DNA of 64,000 nucleotides from Lachnospiraceae bacterium (GCA_015057635.1 SVEB01000023.1:19814-83813), one strand, 5' to 3'. Positions 42,669 to 53,219 are shown, counted from the stretch's first letter. Made by a program: numbers and translations. The notes: generated by a model from the sequence alone, not told the origin.

Positions 42669-43871
42669 TTATTCTATTTTAAAACGATTGGTATCCGCAT
42701 CACTTGCAGAACCATTGGTAACTGCTGCAAAGAAATCTTCCACATATTTTGCGGTGTTTGCTTTCGCATCTTCAAAATCATAGTCAATTACGTTGTCTGG
42801 ATCAAGCCCAAACTGCGTAGCTTCTTCCGGCTGTGTCGCATTATCAATCACTAAGAACTGATAAGATTCATTCTTCTTTGCAATATCGACACAATCAGGA
42901 GATAATGCATATTCAATCCATAACTTCGCTGCATTCTCATGCTTGCAGCCCTTAAAGATTGCGGTTGCACCAACCTCAAAGCTTGTCCCTGACTTTGGAA
43001 TGATCAACTGAATATTATCATATCCCGCTAAGATCTGAGTGATTCCGTCATGTAAGAATCCGATACCAATGACACATTCTCCAGGCCCCACCATTTTAGA
43101 AGGGCCGGAACCGCTCTTGGTGTACTGGAATACATTTGCATCCAGGGCTTTAAAATATTCCATTGCTTCATCGTAACCTTTCATCTGAACCATCGTGTTG
43201 ATGATCAGTTTTGCCGTACCTGCTGTAGATGGATTGGACATGCCGATTAAGCCCTTGTATTCCGGTTTCAGCAAATCATCCCAGTCCTCCGGAACATTTA
43301 GGTTTAAGCGCTCCAATTCTTCTTTATTCACCATAAATCCAAGAATGCCTTTGTATATGCCATACCAGTAGCCATCTTTATCACGATAGGTATCCGAAAG
43401 CAGATGACTTGCATTTTCAGCCTGATACGGTACAAGCAGATCTGCCGTCACAGCTTCGTTATAAGGGTCCGTGGTCCCGCCAAACCATACATCAGCGGAA
43501 GGATTGCCGGCTTCCTCCTTAATCTTCGTGTAAACTTCGCCAGTAGAAAGACGCTGATAGTCAACCTTGATTCCATAAAGCTCGGTGAACTTCTGACATG
43601 CTGCGGAAAGATAGGCTTCTTCACAGGAACCGTAAACAGTTAATGTTCCTTCTGCCTTGGCCGCTTCGATTAACGCTTCCATAGATGAGTTCTGCTTCCC
43701 GGAATCTTTCGCATCTTCGTTCTTTTTCTCTGTCTTTGCTTCCTCTGTCGGTGTTGTGGCATTACTGGAATCGGTATCCTTATCTTTTGACGTACAGCCA
43801 GCTAATGAGGCTACCAGTATCGCTGCCATGATAATAGCAAGTATTCTTTTCCCGTTCAAGAAAGATTTCAT
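42669..43871 (-). CDS. ABC transporter substrate-binding lipoprotein (Fe3+/phosphonate-type)
   Basis: A 400-residue lipoprotein: signal peptide with lipobox LAGC (Cys26), an acidic Thr/Glu-rich spacer (30-60), then a family-1/AfuA-like binding domain with GTLTVYGSCEEAYLSAACQK, SADVWFGGTTDPY and VGATAIFKGCKHENAAKLWI. This sequence layout is used by Fe3+ (AfuA/FbpA) and 2-aminoethylphosphonate (PhnS) binding proteins; I cannot decide between them. ATG 43871 is chosen by the AGGGAGG SD; an in-frame start 45 nt upstream lacks one. First gene of the operon. Confidence 0.88.
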   Translation of the reverse strand: MKSFLNGKRILAIIMAAILVASLAGCTSKDKDTDSSNATTPTEEAKTEKKNEDAKDSGKQNSSMEALIEAAKAEGTLTVYGSCEEAYLSAACQKFTELYGIKVDYQRLSTGEVYTKIKEEAGNPSADVWFGGTTDPYNEAVTADLLVPYQAENASHLLSDTYRDKDGYWYGIYKGILGFMVNKEELERLNLNVPEDWDDLLKPEYKGLIGMSNPSTAGTAKLIINTMVQMKGYDEAMEYFKALDANVFQYTKSGSGPSKMVGPGECVIGIGFLHDGITQILAGYDNIQLIIPKSGTSFEVGATAIFKGCKHENAAKLWIEYALSPDCVDIAKKNESYQFLVIDNATQPEEATQFGLDPDNVIDYDFEDAKANTAKYVEDFFAAVTNGSASDADTNRFKIE

Positions 43872-44023
43872 ATACTGCCTCCCTCTATGCATCAAATACA
43901 CCTCGGGATTGTCCATCTACACCAGACAATTCCATTTACAATTCCATTATATACAAACCATATACTAATAAAAGATGACATAAGGCCTAACATTTCAGTT
44001 TCTCTGCTATGTTTATTCAAATT

Positions 44024-44317
44024 TCAACATAAGTGAATCACAAATAGCCTTATAGCTTGATGATTAATTCTATTATCGGTTGCATAAAGTGCGATATTAT
44101 GTGGCGGCGTCATCAAAGCAGTAAGGCAAATAGCATTCTTATCAGAAACAGCTGCCATTAGCCAATTAGCAGGATAGCGCCAATCTGTTTTATCTTTTCC
44201 TTCATTTCCAATTATGACATTTCCTAGAAGAATTATATTTTACGCCTCATCACGCATTAGAATATCATAAGTATCCTTATAAAACTCATGCACATCTGTA
44301 TATAACTTAAATTTCAT
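44024..44317 (-). pseudogene. Truncated GNAT-type acetyltransferase gene
   Basis: ATG 44317 begins MKFKLYTDVHEFYKDTYDIL, then an in-frame TAA after 25 codons where the frame continues as NIILLGNVIIGNEGKDKTDW and LMAAVSDKNAICLTALMTPP. This is the N-terminal region of a clostridial GNAT family. It stops after about 97 codons; the acetyl-CoA-binding domain is absent. The TAA may come from a CAA codon. Nonsense mutation plus 3' truncation make it nonfunctional. Confidence 0.75.
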
Positions 44318-44576
44318 TATTGCTGCTCCCCCTTTCCCATGGACAAATCGTATCCTTATTCCGATCCTATCTATACTCCTGCATTATCTTTGGCATTTTA
44401 AATCTCCCTTACATCAAGAAAATCCTATCTTGCTGCAACAAAATAGGACTTTCTAAATCTTATGAAATTTACTTATTATGGATTCATCATAGCATCCGTT
44501 TCCAATCTATTCAATATTGCTTAGATACCATTCTTCTTATTTCGCTTTTTCAAATGTGATTCCATTTATATCTGCT

Positions 44577-45101
44577 CTAACTTCTTTCCATAAAATTCAT
44601 CAGCACACGAAATACTTTACTTAAGTACTTAAAGATTAATAACATTACGATTGCGACTATTATGCTAACTCCAAAAATGATACCTACTAATTGTCCCGTT
44701 GATACGGAGGATACCCCTAATACATTGATACCAATCAGGAAATTTAAAATTAACATTCCCGTACACAAACATAATGATACGGCCACCATTGATTTTATAA
44801 AGGAATACTTTTTATACTTGCAAAAACCTAAAGATAATCCAAGCAAGCCATTTGTAAATACGAACATACATCCCTCATGCACTGTGATCATACAGACTAT
44901 GAAAAATGTCACAGCTACCGAAATCATGCCGTACTTGGGATTAATTTCACTAATGATATAAATAGGTACAATGGAGAACATAGTCAAAAAAACAAAGAAT
45001 TCTGTTAAGAAAAATGGAGCACATTGAAAAATAGTTGAAATGACACACATCATAGCCGCTAAGGTTAACAATTTAGTCTTAGATAAATTATCGTTCTTCA
45101 T
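44577..45101 (-). CDS. Five-helix membrane protein, ECF S-component-like
   Basis: A 174-residue integral membrane protein with about five helices, an N-terminal NLSKTKLLTLAAMMCVISTI and a GISVAVTF-like core. The size and the basic N-terminus followed by an early helix resemble substrate-binding (S) components of ECF transporters, but the characteristic motifs are not decisive. It overlaps the propeller-fragment gene by one base (start 45101). Function unknown; may itself be a leftover of the decayed region. Confidence 0.45.
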   Translation of the reverse strand: MKNDNLSKTKLLTLAAMMCVISTIFQCAPFFLTEFFVFLTMFSIVPIYIISEINPKYGMISVAVTFFIVCMITVHEGCMFVFTNGLLGLSLGFCKYKKYSFIKSMVAVSLCLCTGMLILNFLIGINVLGVSSVSTGQLVGIIFGVSIIVAIVMLLIFKYLSKVFRVLMNFMERS

Positions 45102-45802
45102 TACGCCCCCTGTAAGCTAAAGCTATATACACCATAAACATTAGGATTTCCTCCATATAACTTTGGAACACCAGTGCCAACAATAATTCTATCTTTTACA
45201 CAACAAATACTTGATCCAATCGACGCTTTCGGAATGCTGCCACTCCACACAAGCTCCCCATCTGACAATCGAAATGCATTTATCTGTCCTTTGTAGTTAG
45301 GAACAAAATACAGATCATTAATTATTTCTCCGTTACTCATAGCATTCGTCCCATCTGAAGTTTTATGCCATATAACATCACCGTTATTCGCATCTAAACA
45401 GCAGACCGTAATACTATTTTCAGGCTGCTCATTTTTACTCCATATATAAACACGCCCATCCTTGTATGAGGCTTTTGATCGAATCCCATCATCGTTCTTA
45501 TTTTGAACATTGCAGAATGTTTTCCATATTAATTGACCAGTATATTTATTTAGAGTATAAAAATATCCGTTTTTATTTCCAATCCCCACCATATTATTAA
45601 AAAGGATTGGTATTGCACCAAAATCATAGTCAGGACCATATTTCTCTTTCGGCAGCCATGAATCACCTTCAATTGCCTGGTAGTGCCACTTCAGATCACC
45701 ATTTCTACTATTTAGAGCCACTATACTATCGGAAGATTTTGATGGTGGCAATCCATAATTATTTCCCGTTCCAAAGTACAGCGTATTATTAGAATTTTGC
45801 AC
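45101..45802 (-). pseudogene. C-terminal fragment of a PQQ-type beta-propeller protein
   Basis: A 233-codon open frame matching the last blades of a PQQ-binding-like propeller (polyvinyl-alcohol/methanol dehydrogenase-like): TLYFGTGNNYGLPPSKSSDS, GYFYTLNKYTGQLIWKT, CCLDANNGDVIWHKTSDGTN. The frame is open above the first ATG only for a few codons (WRIVQNSNN) and then closes; the N-terminal half with the signal peptide is missing, so it is a deletion remnant. No SD. Ends one base into the membrane-protein start. Confidence 0.7.
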
Positions 45803-45910
45803 AATTCTCCAATTATAACTGAGTTAAATTTTATTGTTGACATTTAGATGTAAAAGTCTATATACTCCGCCAGTATGTCTTTTAAAAATAAAAGGGAAGA
45901 GAGAGTATAA

Positions 45911-46279
45911 ATGAACGAATATGTAGAACGCTATTTTGGGTTAATCGTAGGACTATTTATTATGTCAATCGGAGTCGGGCTTTCTACGAAAGCTAATCTA
46001 GGCACATCACCTGTTTCTTGTGTTCCTTATGTGTTAAGCCTTAGCATGCCTCTTTCTATGGGGACAATCACCATTATCACACATGTTATTTTTATTTTGT
46101 TACGAACGATCGACGCTGCAATATTAGTCGGTCTGATTATTGGATTTATTAATCGCAATCTAAGCGGAATCTATCGCTATATGGGACTGGATTATTCGCT
46201 AAAGGACAATGTGCATGAAAACTGTAAAGATTTTTATATCTTCTATTTGCAGAAAGCATCCACAGACCTAATTGACTAA
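45911..46279 (+). pseudogene. YczE/YyaS-family membrane protein gene with internal deletion
   Basis: A 122-codon frame with SD GGGAAGAGAGAG. The N-terminal two thirds match the YczE family (RYFGLIVGLFIMSIGVGLST, ANLGTSPVSCVPYVLSLSMP, MGTITIITHVIFILLR). The next residues (TIDAAILVGLIIGFINR) match the far C-terminal helix, so about 90 middle residues are missing by an in-frame deletion; the usual length is about 210. The tail NVHENCKDFYIFYLQ is unusual for the family. Probably nonfunctional, though the frame stays open. Confidence 0.65.
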
Positions 46280-46324
46280 ATAAAGCCGCACCCTTGTTTA
46301 ATTATTATCAATAGAAAACGATAG

Positions 46325-46363
46325 AAAAAAGCGTAGAATACGATGAGCATTCTACGCTTTTTT
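46325..46363. terminator. 15-bp perfect bidirectional terminator
   Basis: Arms AAAAAAGCGTAGAAT and ATTCTACGCTTTTTT with a 9-nt loop. It serves the plus-strand yczE remnant and the minus-strand pectinase gene that ends at 46425. Confidence 0.85.
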
Positions 46364-46424
46364 TGCCGTTAACCAGTTCATGGCGACATATTGATTTTCT
46401 CGTTAATAATCGTTTTCTTTTGGC

Positions 46425-49400
46425 TTATTCTCCAAATACAGCATAAGGTTTTGAGAATCTGCTGAATATCTTTTTGCCATCAATCACAACATAACTGCAC
46501 ACCTTTACATAACAATCCTTTTCCTGTTTCAGATTACGGATTGTCCATTCCATAGTATTGGAATCATAAACAGATGCCAGCCAGCGATAGCTTCCGTTCT
46601 CCTGCTCAGAAATATAAATTGCATATCCTTTTCTTGTTCCGTATGCCTTCCATTTTAAGGAGATTTCAGCACAATTTCCTTTTAACACTGTCTTTCCGGA
46701 TAGTTTTGGAGTATATGGTTTCGTAACAGCTTCAAGCGTGACTTTATCACGATAGTATTTCACTCCATTAACCGTAATATACGATGCAATGCTAAACTGA
46801 TACTTCATGCCCGCCTCAAGACATGCCTTCGACTCCTCACTCTGAACTGTAATTCTGCATGTATTCTCGCTTCCCGGAACGTCCATCACTACAATATCTT
46901 TCTTCTGCTCTTCATCATGGCGGAAAATTGTATATCCGGTAACATCACTCTGCTTCTCCCATGCAATTGCCACCTGATAAGCTGTACTCCATAACACCTT
47001 CGCATTGATTGCTTCGGCGGATTCATCCCCCTCTGAAGAGCTGCTGCTCCCCCCTGATATCCCCTGGGTTGGTTCTGGTGTTGGTGTTGCTGTCGGTTCT
47101 GGTGTTACACTTGGTTCTGGTGTTACACTTGGTTCTGGTGTTACACTTGGTTCCGGTGTTACGCTTGGTTCCAGTGTTACGCTTGGTTCCGGTGTTACGC
47201 TTGGTTCCGGTATTACGCTTGGTTCCGGTGTTACGCTTGGTTCCGGTGTTTCTGTCTCACCAATATAAAGCTCTGAAATTTCAGCATATCTGGCATCTGC
47301 ATCAAACACTCCAAAAATATTGGCCTTTGTATATTGCGCAGCTTCTTCTTTTGAAAGCTGAATGCGATCCGAATTCACTGCAAACCCCGGTCCATATGAA
47401 TTATATTCATAGAATCTGGCATTCTTATAACTATTACTGCTCATATCACAATAACCTATGCTTCTGACGACGCCTTCTAAATAGCAGTTCAGATAAGCAA
47501 CTGCCGCATTTGCTCTCCAAGGACGTGCTAAATACACAGTTTCTTCGGCAAGATCCTCTATCCCAAGCACTCGGCTGTTTATAAATACATATCCATAATC
47601 CTGGGCAAGTTCTGTACTTGCAGCTGTAACATAGCCTGGCAATAAGTTTACTAAATCACAATCTTCAAACACCGCTTTTGCTCCACCGAAGATATAGTCT
47701 ACATTTCCGGCTATATAACATTTATAGTAGTATTGGGTATTGGAGTGTGCACAAAGCGTATCCTGATAGCCATACATACGTACATTCGTAAAGATAGAAC
47801 CATCAGATTTGTTTAAGAGTGCAACGGCCTGTGTTCCGCTGAAATTCTCCGCTACCGCTGTTACGTAATCAAATTCATTCGAAATGGTTAAATTTTCAGC
47901 AGAGAAATTAGACGCACTTCCATTAATCGTGATGCTTGCACTTCCACTTGTTCCATAATCCACGCCCTCTGGTGTTTTTGATCCAGATGCTACATCGTAA
48001 TAAAGTACGGTTTTTTCACTATCTTCTCCCAGTAAGGAAATATTCTTTTTATTAATAGTTAATTTCTCATAATATCTGCCGTTCTTTATATAGATAAGAG
48101 TTCCCGCCTCATCTGCCGCATTGATTGCCGCATCTACTGTCTTATATACCGGAACGTTATCTACAAGATCCCCGTCTGCTCCTTCATAAGAATGATCCAC
48201 TAAGATATCAAAAGAAGTAAGGTAAACAAAATTAAATGTTTTTCTTGTTGCTCTTCCATCTTCTGTTTCTACTATAAGTTCGATTTCATTCCTTCCCTTT
48301 TCTAAAGAGATTGCAAATTCAAATGCTTCCGGTGATGTTTTCACCACAGTTCCATTTAAAAGAAGAGAAACGGTAGCTTTGGTATCTACGTTACCGGCTA
48401 AAACCACATCCGGACTTGTTACGGTATCATATGGTTTTTCGATAAGCGTGATGCTTGGAGCTTCTTTTCCATATACAAAATCACCTGTATGCCCATTGGA
48501 TACCATAATGAACACCTTAGCAGAAGGATTGCTGCTATTATTATTTCCAATGGAAACAACATAATAGTAATATGGCTGTTCGAGATCAAATGTTTCATCC
48601 ACATAAGAAGTCTCTGCTGTTGTATTTAATTTTGTAAAGGTACCATTCTCTGAGGTTGCACGATATATTTCATAACTCTCTGCTTCCTGCACGGCATCCC
48701 AGCTAATCGTTATAACACCACCTTCATTAGAGGCATATATGTTAGCAGGTGCCGTTATTGGTGCTTCATAGTAAACGGCTTCGGAGTATACAGCTTCTGT
48801 CGTTTCTTTTCCACAGATTCCATACACTTTAAACACATAAGATCCCGTAGTATCTACCGAATACGTACAAGTATTATCTTTCGTATCTTTCACTCTTACA
48901 TAGTTTCCACCATCTTTCGAAACTTCAACAACATATCTTCCATCCCCTTCTGCCCCTTCTCCGGTCCATGAAAGATCGATTGCGGTTCTGTCCTCATTGA
49001 CACTTGCAGATGTAATCTCTGTTACGACAGGCGCTTTGCCTGCTTCTGACACATGTTCATTCTGATCATAGAGAACTTCCCCATTTTCATCCACTAATGT
49101 AAGATTCTTAATCTCTGCCTTTGCTCCCACTAAAGCAATTCCAAATGCTACGGAATCTTCTAACTGTAATATCATCTCTGTTGGTTTAAATTGTTTTTTA
49201 TCCGCTACTCCAGTCTCTGTATTCGTAAAATAAACCCAATATCCATTCTCCTGCGTCTTTTCAAATATTACATGATAAAGAACGTTTTTCTCCACCGCAT
49301 ATTTCGGGCTCCCGTTTCCGGCATTTCCTGTAGCCTTCGTCCAATACGCCGATAAGGAATCCGTGCCAATAGTTGAATCATATCCTCTAAATCCAAGAGA

Positions 49401-52400
49401 TAAGAAGTTTTGTGGACTTTCCAGCTGAAATGCACCAACAAAAGCGCCTGCCGTTTTACCTGCCTGGCCTGTGATATAATAATCCGATATTGTCAGATCT
49501 AAGCTCATTGTCTGGCAGTTTGAGGTTTCCGGGAACACATAATAGCTGGTATTCACTGCCTGTTCATTGGCATTTTTCGTCATCTTTCCGGTCGTTGCTG
49601 TTTGATCCAGTATAATCGTTGTACCAACTTCTGATACCTGTAACAGCCCTTCTTCGTCTACAATTTCAGGAAGTATCTTATTATTTTGATCATAAATCAC
49701 ACGATCTTTCGAATCGGTTAAGGTAAGATTTTCAACTTTAGCAGATACTCCGATTAAAGCCAGACCATATTGTGCTACGTCTTCTGCTTTTAAGTAAGAT
49801 TCGCTATCTTTAAATATCTTATATGCGTCAATGGCATTCCCGTACTCATCAATGCCTGTATAGCTAACCTTATATTGTTCATTTAGGCCAATTAGTACCT
49901 TTTCAAAGATAACATGATACGTTTCGCCTACGGTATAAGATGGTTTGGTATTCACACTTCCATTATTTACTGCACTGCTGCCATTACCAGCTTTTCCGGT
50001 TGCTTTGATCCAATATCCGGTCAGACTCTGGGATGTACCATTACGGAATCCTAAAGATAAGAAACTTTCCTTATCGGTACCAAATGCGCCCACAAATAAT
50101 CCTTTGTTATTGGTGTCGTCCGTCTTCGATAAAATTGTAAGATCCAGTTCCATTCGCTGTGCATCCGTAGTTTCCGGGAATAACAAATAACTTACGTTAT
50201 CCGCTAAACTCTCCTGGCCTTCGGTAATATCTTGTGTCATCTGTCCGTCCGTTGCAGTCTGGTTTAAAATCATGGCTTTATCTTGCCAGCTTACACTCAA
50301 TAATTCCTGGTCATCTTTTTTGGTTAAAGATACTTGCTCAACTGATGTTAAATCTTCTACACCAGCAGCCGTAATGGTTACATCACCAGTAATATTTTCA
50401 ATTACGACTTTTCCTTCTAGCTCGTCCAAAATTTCTACCGGAACTGTAGTTGTTTCATTATTGATTGTTACTTCAATTGTCTCCGGTACTTTCATTCCAA
50501 GTTCTGTTGTAAGATCCAAATATAAATCTTCCCCATCCGCTACTTTGGTAAGTGCATTTTCCACACTTATGTCTGTTAAATGGTAGGTTACATCATGGAT
50601 TACGGTATTTATTTTTATATTGGAGAAGCGTGCCGTATTAAGCTGTTCAATATCATTTGCAACTTTGTTGCTATCTGCTGCAAAACCAATCAAAACGGTA
50701 TCATTCATATCAATGGTTCTTTCCCCGATTTTCGTCCAAATTTCACCATCTCGGGAACTATATGCGATAAACTGATCCCCAAAACGTGAAAGTTTCATCC
50801 AGTACCCCACAAAATCTTTGCCATTTTTAAATGGGATATCCGGCTGTAAGCTAATACCAGCCTTTTCGGCATTTGCTGCACTGTCGATTGTCTCACTGAT
50901 TACATCAAAGTTACCACCATCTGTATCACGTCCTGTCAGATACATAGACCATGGAAGATTCGTATATTTTACCCAGGATAAACCAAGTGCTGCCGTAGCT
51001 GCGTCTTCTTCCAGACCATTTCGTATCATAATGCCTGCAAATGCATGATTGTCAACCGCGCTCATACTCTCTATTTTTGCAACGATTTCCACATCCCCCG
51101 TAACTTCCTGATATACATAATGGAATTCGTCTTTTGCTGCCTGATTTGCGTCAGTTCCAGATATACTTCCTTCTGATTTTCCTAGCTTACCATTCCCTTT
51201 TACTGTGAGTACACCGTTAACAAAACTGCCGATACCCGCGATTGCTACATTTCCTATATCTGCACTTTCCCAGCCAGCCTCTGCTAATGTTGCTGCATCT
51301 TTATTTACATGGATTTCAGATGCTGTGGTCTGCGTTTGATTTCCTGCTACATCGTACACTCTTGCCGTTATGTAATAGGAACCATCCATTAACCCCTCTA
51401 TCTCCATAGAGTAGGTGCCTTCTGTTACACCGCTTGCCAGATCCGGTGTTTCTGTCACCGCACTTCCGGTTGCCACCGCCGGAATATCGCTTGTCTGTGC
51501 TAATATAGCACTTCCCGTCACAGCACTTTCCTGCGCTACCTTCATAGTTCCTGCCAATACCGTTTCATATTCCGTACTATAATAAAAATCAATCTTATCA
51601 ATTGCATGACCATATTCCGATTTTACATCAACGGATACCGTAACGGTCTCTCCCTCGCTGACAAATTCATTATTTGCCGGTGATGAAATGGTGGCAGTTG
51701 GATTCTCCGCTACATGTTCCATCTCAACCAGTGAATTCAGATAAACTTCAAGATTAGTATAGCCCTCTAAGCTTAATTCCCTTCCGTTTCTATCCGCTGC
51801 ATCCTCCGGATTTAACCCATTCTGCAATTCCCAATCATCCGCCATACCATCTAAATCTTTATCAAAATCAGCACTTCTTTGGTCCGTAATCACACCACTT
51901 GCGGATACATAGCCGCCAACCTGGTGCTCTGTATTAATATAACGTCCAAGACCATTCTGTACCTCGGCTGCGATTCTTGCATCGATCGCATCTCTGCGCG
52001 GATACGTTGCACCTGCCTTCGCAATCACCTCATCTAAAACAGATTGTGCATCTCTAAGTTCGTATGTATCAAATCCTATATTTACTTGTCCATTATTTTC
52101 TCCTGTACTGTCTGCGGAGGTATATGGATTATTGATTTCTCTAAATTCTGTCTTATTTTCTCCTTCTAAGGAACCGCTAAATTGAATGTAAGGAGAAGTA
52201 TAATCTAGCCAGTCCGTTAAAATACCATTTTCTTGATCGGTATAATCGGCTATGTAATTTCCCTCGATGTAAAATCCACCAACTTTAGTAGCCTCACCGG
52301 GATTCATAACCCAGTTGGTTACATTATCTCTGGTTCCTGGACCGGCAAGTTCATAGTTATTTCTAAAGTTTGTAAAGGTATATCCACCACCATAAGTAGT

Positions 52401-53219
52401 ATTGAATCCCCAATTGTAAATTACGTTATTGGAGAGCTCCGTTACTGCCACATGATCTGCATCTGCATAGCTGGCATATCCTCCACCCAGACGCGGATTT
52501 CTTGATGTATGATTCGCATACAGATTGTGATGGAACGTTACTGCATCCCCACCTGCAATTCCACCGTAACCATGCCTGCCTTTGGAGTGTCCGGAAAGTG
52601 TCAGACTTTCATACACCATGTTCCATTGAACGGTTCCATTTTCGCCACGATATAAGGAAAGCGTTTCATCTGTATTCCAGCTAAAAGAGCAATGATCAAT
52701 AATAAATGTATCATTGTCCCGTCCCCATAAAGAATCCATAGAATCGCCGCCAGTATGTACATTAATAGCGCCCGGACGGAACCGCATGTAGCGAATGATA
52801 ATATTTTTAGAATCACTAATATTGGTATCCCAGCCAGAGATGGTAATTCCATCCCCAGGTGCTGTCTGACCTGCAATCGTAATATTCTCAAGACCGCTAA
52901 AACAAAGGCTTTCTTTTAATTCAATATTTCCTGCCACATGAAATACAATCGTAGTATTGCTCTGCAGACCATATCGAAGTGACCCTTCAATCGGTGTATC
53001 TCCCGTCTTATAGTCCTCCAGGTTTGTAACGACATAAACATTGTATCCGCGGCCTCCACTCGCATACATTCCTCCTCCCTCAGCACCAGGAAATGCAGGA
53101 ATTTGTGCCATCACGGTATCTGCAGCTTCCGTAGCCAATACATTACAAGATGGAATAGCAGATACCGTCATAAGAAATGATACCCCCAAAGCAATCGCTC
53201 TTTTTGCACTTCTCCTCAT
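46425..53219 (-). CDS. Giant secreted pectinolytic protein: PL1 pectate lyase plus CE8 pectin methylesterase
   Basis: A 2264-residue exoenzyme (numbering from ATG 53219, SD AAGGAGG; an earlier in-frame start lacks one). Signal peptide 1-32. PL1 beta-helix (about 38-470: FPGAEGGG, IIDHCSFSWNTDETLS, LGGGYASYAD). Ig-like module (about 505-640), LamG/DUF1349-like module (645-875), two homologous beta-sandwich modules (about 985-1175 and 1200-1390), two FN3 (1398-1575) and a glucodextranase-like strand module (1585-1665). CE8 (about 1670-1985) with QAVAL, catalytic Asp1820 in YQDTL, Asp1841 in NVDYIFGG, and LARPWR. A TPEPSV repeat linker (about 1990-2055) and two FN3-like domains follow. CE8 removes methyl esters from pectin, making substrate for PL1: two consecutive steps in one chain. 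No dockerin or sortase motif is seen; the C-terminal attachment mode is open. Confidence 0.93.
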   Translation of the reverse strand: MRRSAKRAIALGVSFLMTVSAIPSCNVLATEAADTVMAQIPAFPGAEGGGMYASGGRGYNVYVVTNLEDYKTGDTPIEGSLRYGLQSNTTIVFHVAGNIELKESLCFSGLENITIAGQTAPGDGITISGWDTNISDSKNIIIRYMRFRPGAINVHTGGDSMDSLWGRDNDTFIIDHCSFSWNTDETLSLYRGENGTVQWNMVYESLTLSGHSKGRHGYGGIAGGDAVTFHHNLYANHTSRNPRLGGGYASYADADHVAVTELSNNVIYNWGFNTTYGGGYTFTNFRNNYELAGPGTRDNVTNWVMNPGEATKVGGFYIEGNYIADYTDQENGILTDWLDYTSPYIQFSGSLEGENKTEFREINNPYTSADSTGENNGQVNIGFDTYELRDAQSVLDEVIAKAGATYPRRDAIDARIAAEVQNGLGRYINTEHQVGGYVSASGVITDQRSADFDKDLDGMADDWELQNGLNPEDAADRNGRELSLEGYTNLEVYLNSLVEMEHVAENPTATISSPANNEFVSEGETVTVSVDVKSEYGHAIDKIDFYYSTEYETVLAGTMKVAQESAVTGSAILAQTSDIPAVATGSAVTETPDLASGVTEGTYSMEIEGLMDGSYYITARVYDVAGNQTQTTASEIHVNKDAATLAEAGWESADIGNVAIAGIGSFVNGVLTVKGNGKLGKSEGSISGTDANQAAKDEFHYVYQEVTGDVEIVAKIESMSAVDNHAFAGIMIRNGLEEDAATAALGLSWVKYTNLPWSMYLTGRDTDGGNFDVISETIDSAANAEKAGISLQPDIPFKNGKDFVGYWMKLSRFGDQFIAYSSRDGEIWTKIGERTIDMNDTVLIGFAADSNKVANDIEQLNTARFSNIKINTVIHDVTYHLTDISVENALTKVADGEDLYLDLTTELGMKVPETIEVTINNETTTVPVEILDELEGKVVIENITGDVTITAAGVEDLTSVEQVSLTKKDDQELLSVSWQDKAMILNQTATDGQMTQDITEGQESLADNVSYLLFPETTDAQRMELDLTILSKTDDTNNKGLFVGAFGTDKESFLSLGFRNGTSQSLTGYWIKATGKAGNGSSAVNNGSVNTKPSYTVGETYHVIFEKVLIGLNEQYKVSYTGIDEYGNAIDAYKIFKDSESYLKAEDVAQYGLALIGVSAKVENLTLTDSKDRVIYDQNNKILPEIVDEEGLLQVSEVGTTIILDQTATTGKMTKNANEQAVNTSYYVFPETSNCQTMSLDLTISDYYITGQAGKTAGAFVGAFQLESPQNFLSLGFRGYDSTIGTDSLSAYWTKATGNAGNGSPKYAVEKNVLYHVIFEKTQENGYWVYFTNTETGVADKKQFKPTEMILQLEDSVAFGIALVGAKAEIKNLTLVDENGEVLYDQNEHVSEAGKAPVVTEITSASVNEDRTAIDLSWTGEGAEGDGRYVVEVSKDGGNYVRVKDTKDNTCTYSVDTTGSYVFKVYGICGKETTEAVYSEAVYYEAPITAPANIYASNEGGVITISWDAVQEAESYEIYRATSENGTFTKLNTTAETSYVDETFDLEQPYYYYVVSIGNNNSSNPSAKVFIMVSNGHTGDFVYGKEAPSITLIEKPYDTVTSPDVVLAGNVDTKATVSLLLNGTVVKTSPEAFEFAISLEKGRNEIELIVETEDGRATRKTFNFVYLTSFDILVDHSYEGADGDLVDNVPVYKTVDAAINAADEAGTLIYIKNGRYYEKLTINKKNISLLGEDSEKTVLYYDVASGSKTPEGVDYGTSGSASITINGSASNFSAENLTISNEFDYVTAVAENFSGTQAVALLNKSDGSIFTNVRMYGYQDTLCAHSNTQYYYKCYIAGNVDYIFGGAKAVFEDCDLVNLLPGYVTAASTELAQDYGYVFINSRVLGIEDLAEETVYLARPWRANAAVAYLNCYLEGVVRSIGYCDMSSNSYKNARFYEYNSYGPGFAVNSDRIQLSKEEAAQYTKANIFGVFDADARYAEISELYIGETETPEPSVTPEPSVIPEPSVTPEPSVTLEPSVTPEPSVTPEPSVTPEPSVTPEPTATPTPEPTQGISGGSSSSSEGDESAEAINAKVLWSTAYQVAIAWEKQSDVTGYTIFRHDEEQKKDIVVMDVPGSENTCRITVQSEESKACLEAGMKYQFSIASYITVNGVKYYRDKVTLEAVTKPYTPKLSGKTVLKGNCAEISLKWKAYGTRKGYAIYISEQENGSYRWLASVYDSNTMEWTIRNLKQEKDCYVKVCSYVVIDGKKIFSRFSKPYAVFGE
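47095..47250 (-). repeat. 18-bp tandem repeat encoding TPEPSV linker
   Basis: About 8 to 9 tandem copies of an 18-bp unit of the type GGTTCTGGTGTTACACTT (plus strand) with mostly silent drift. It encodes the flexible Thr-Pro-Glu-Pro-Ser-Val linker of the pectinase. Copy number is likely to vary between strains. The direct repeats are contiguous and coding, so not CRISPR. Confidence 0.9.

Noticed and set aside
47095..47250. Tandem repeat considered as a CRISPR array
   Set aside because: Units are contiguous 18-mers without spacers and stay in frame inside a secreted-protein gene.
47005..47467. Two long plus-strand open frames rich in Val/Leu/Gly repeats opposite the pectinase linker
   Set aside because: They are antisense reading of the 18-bp tandem repeat that codes the TPEPSV linker on the minus strand; low complexity and no SD.
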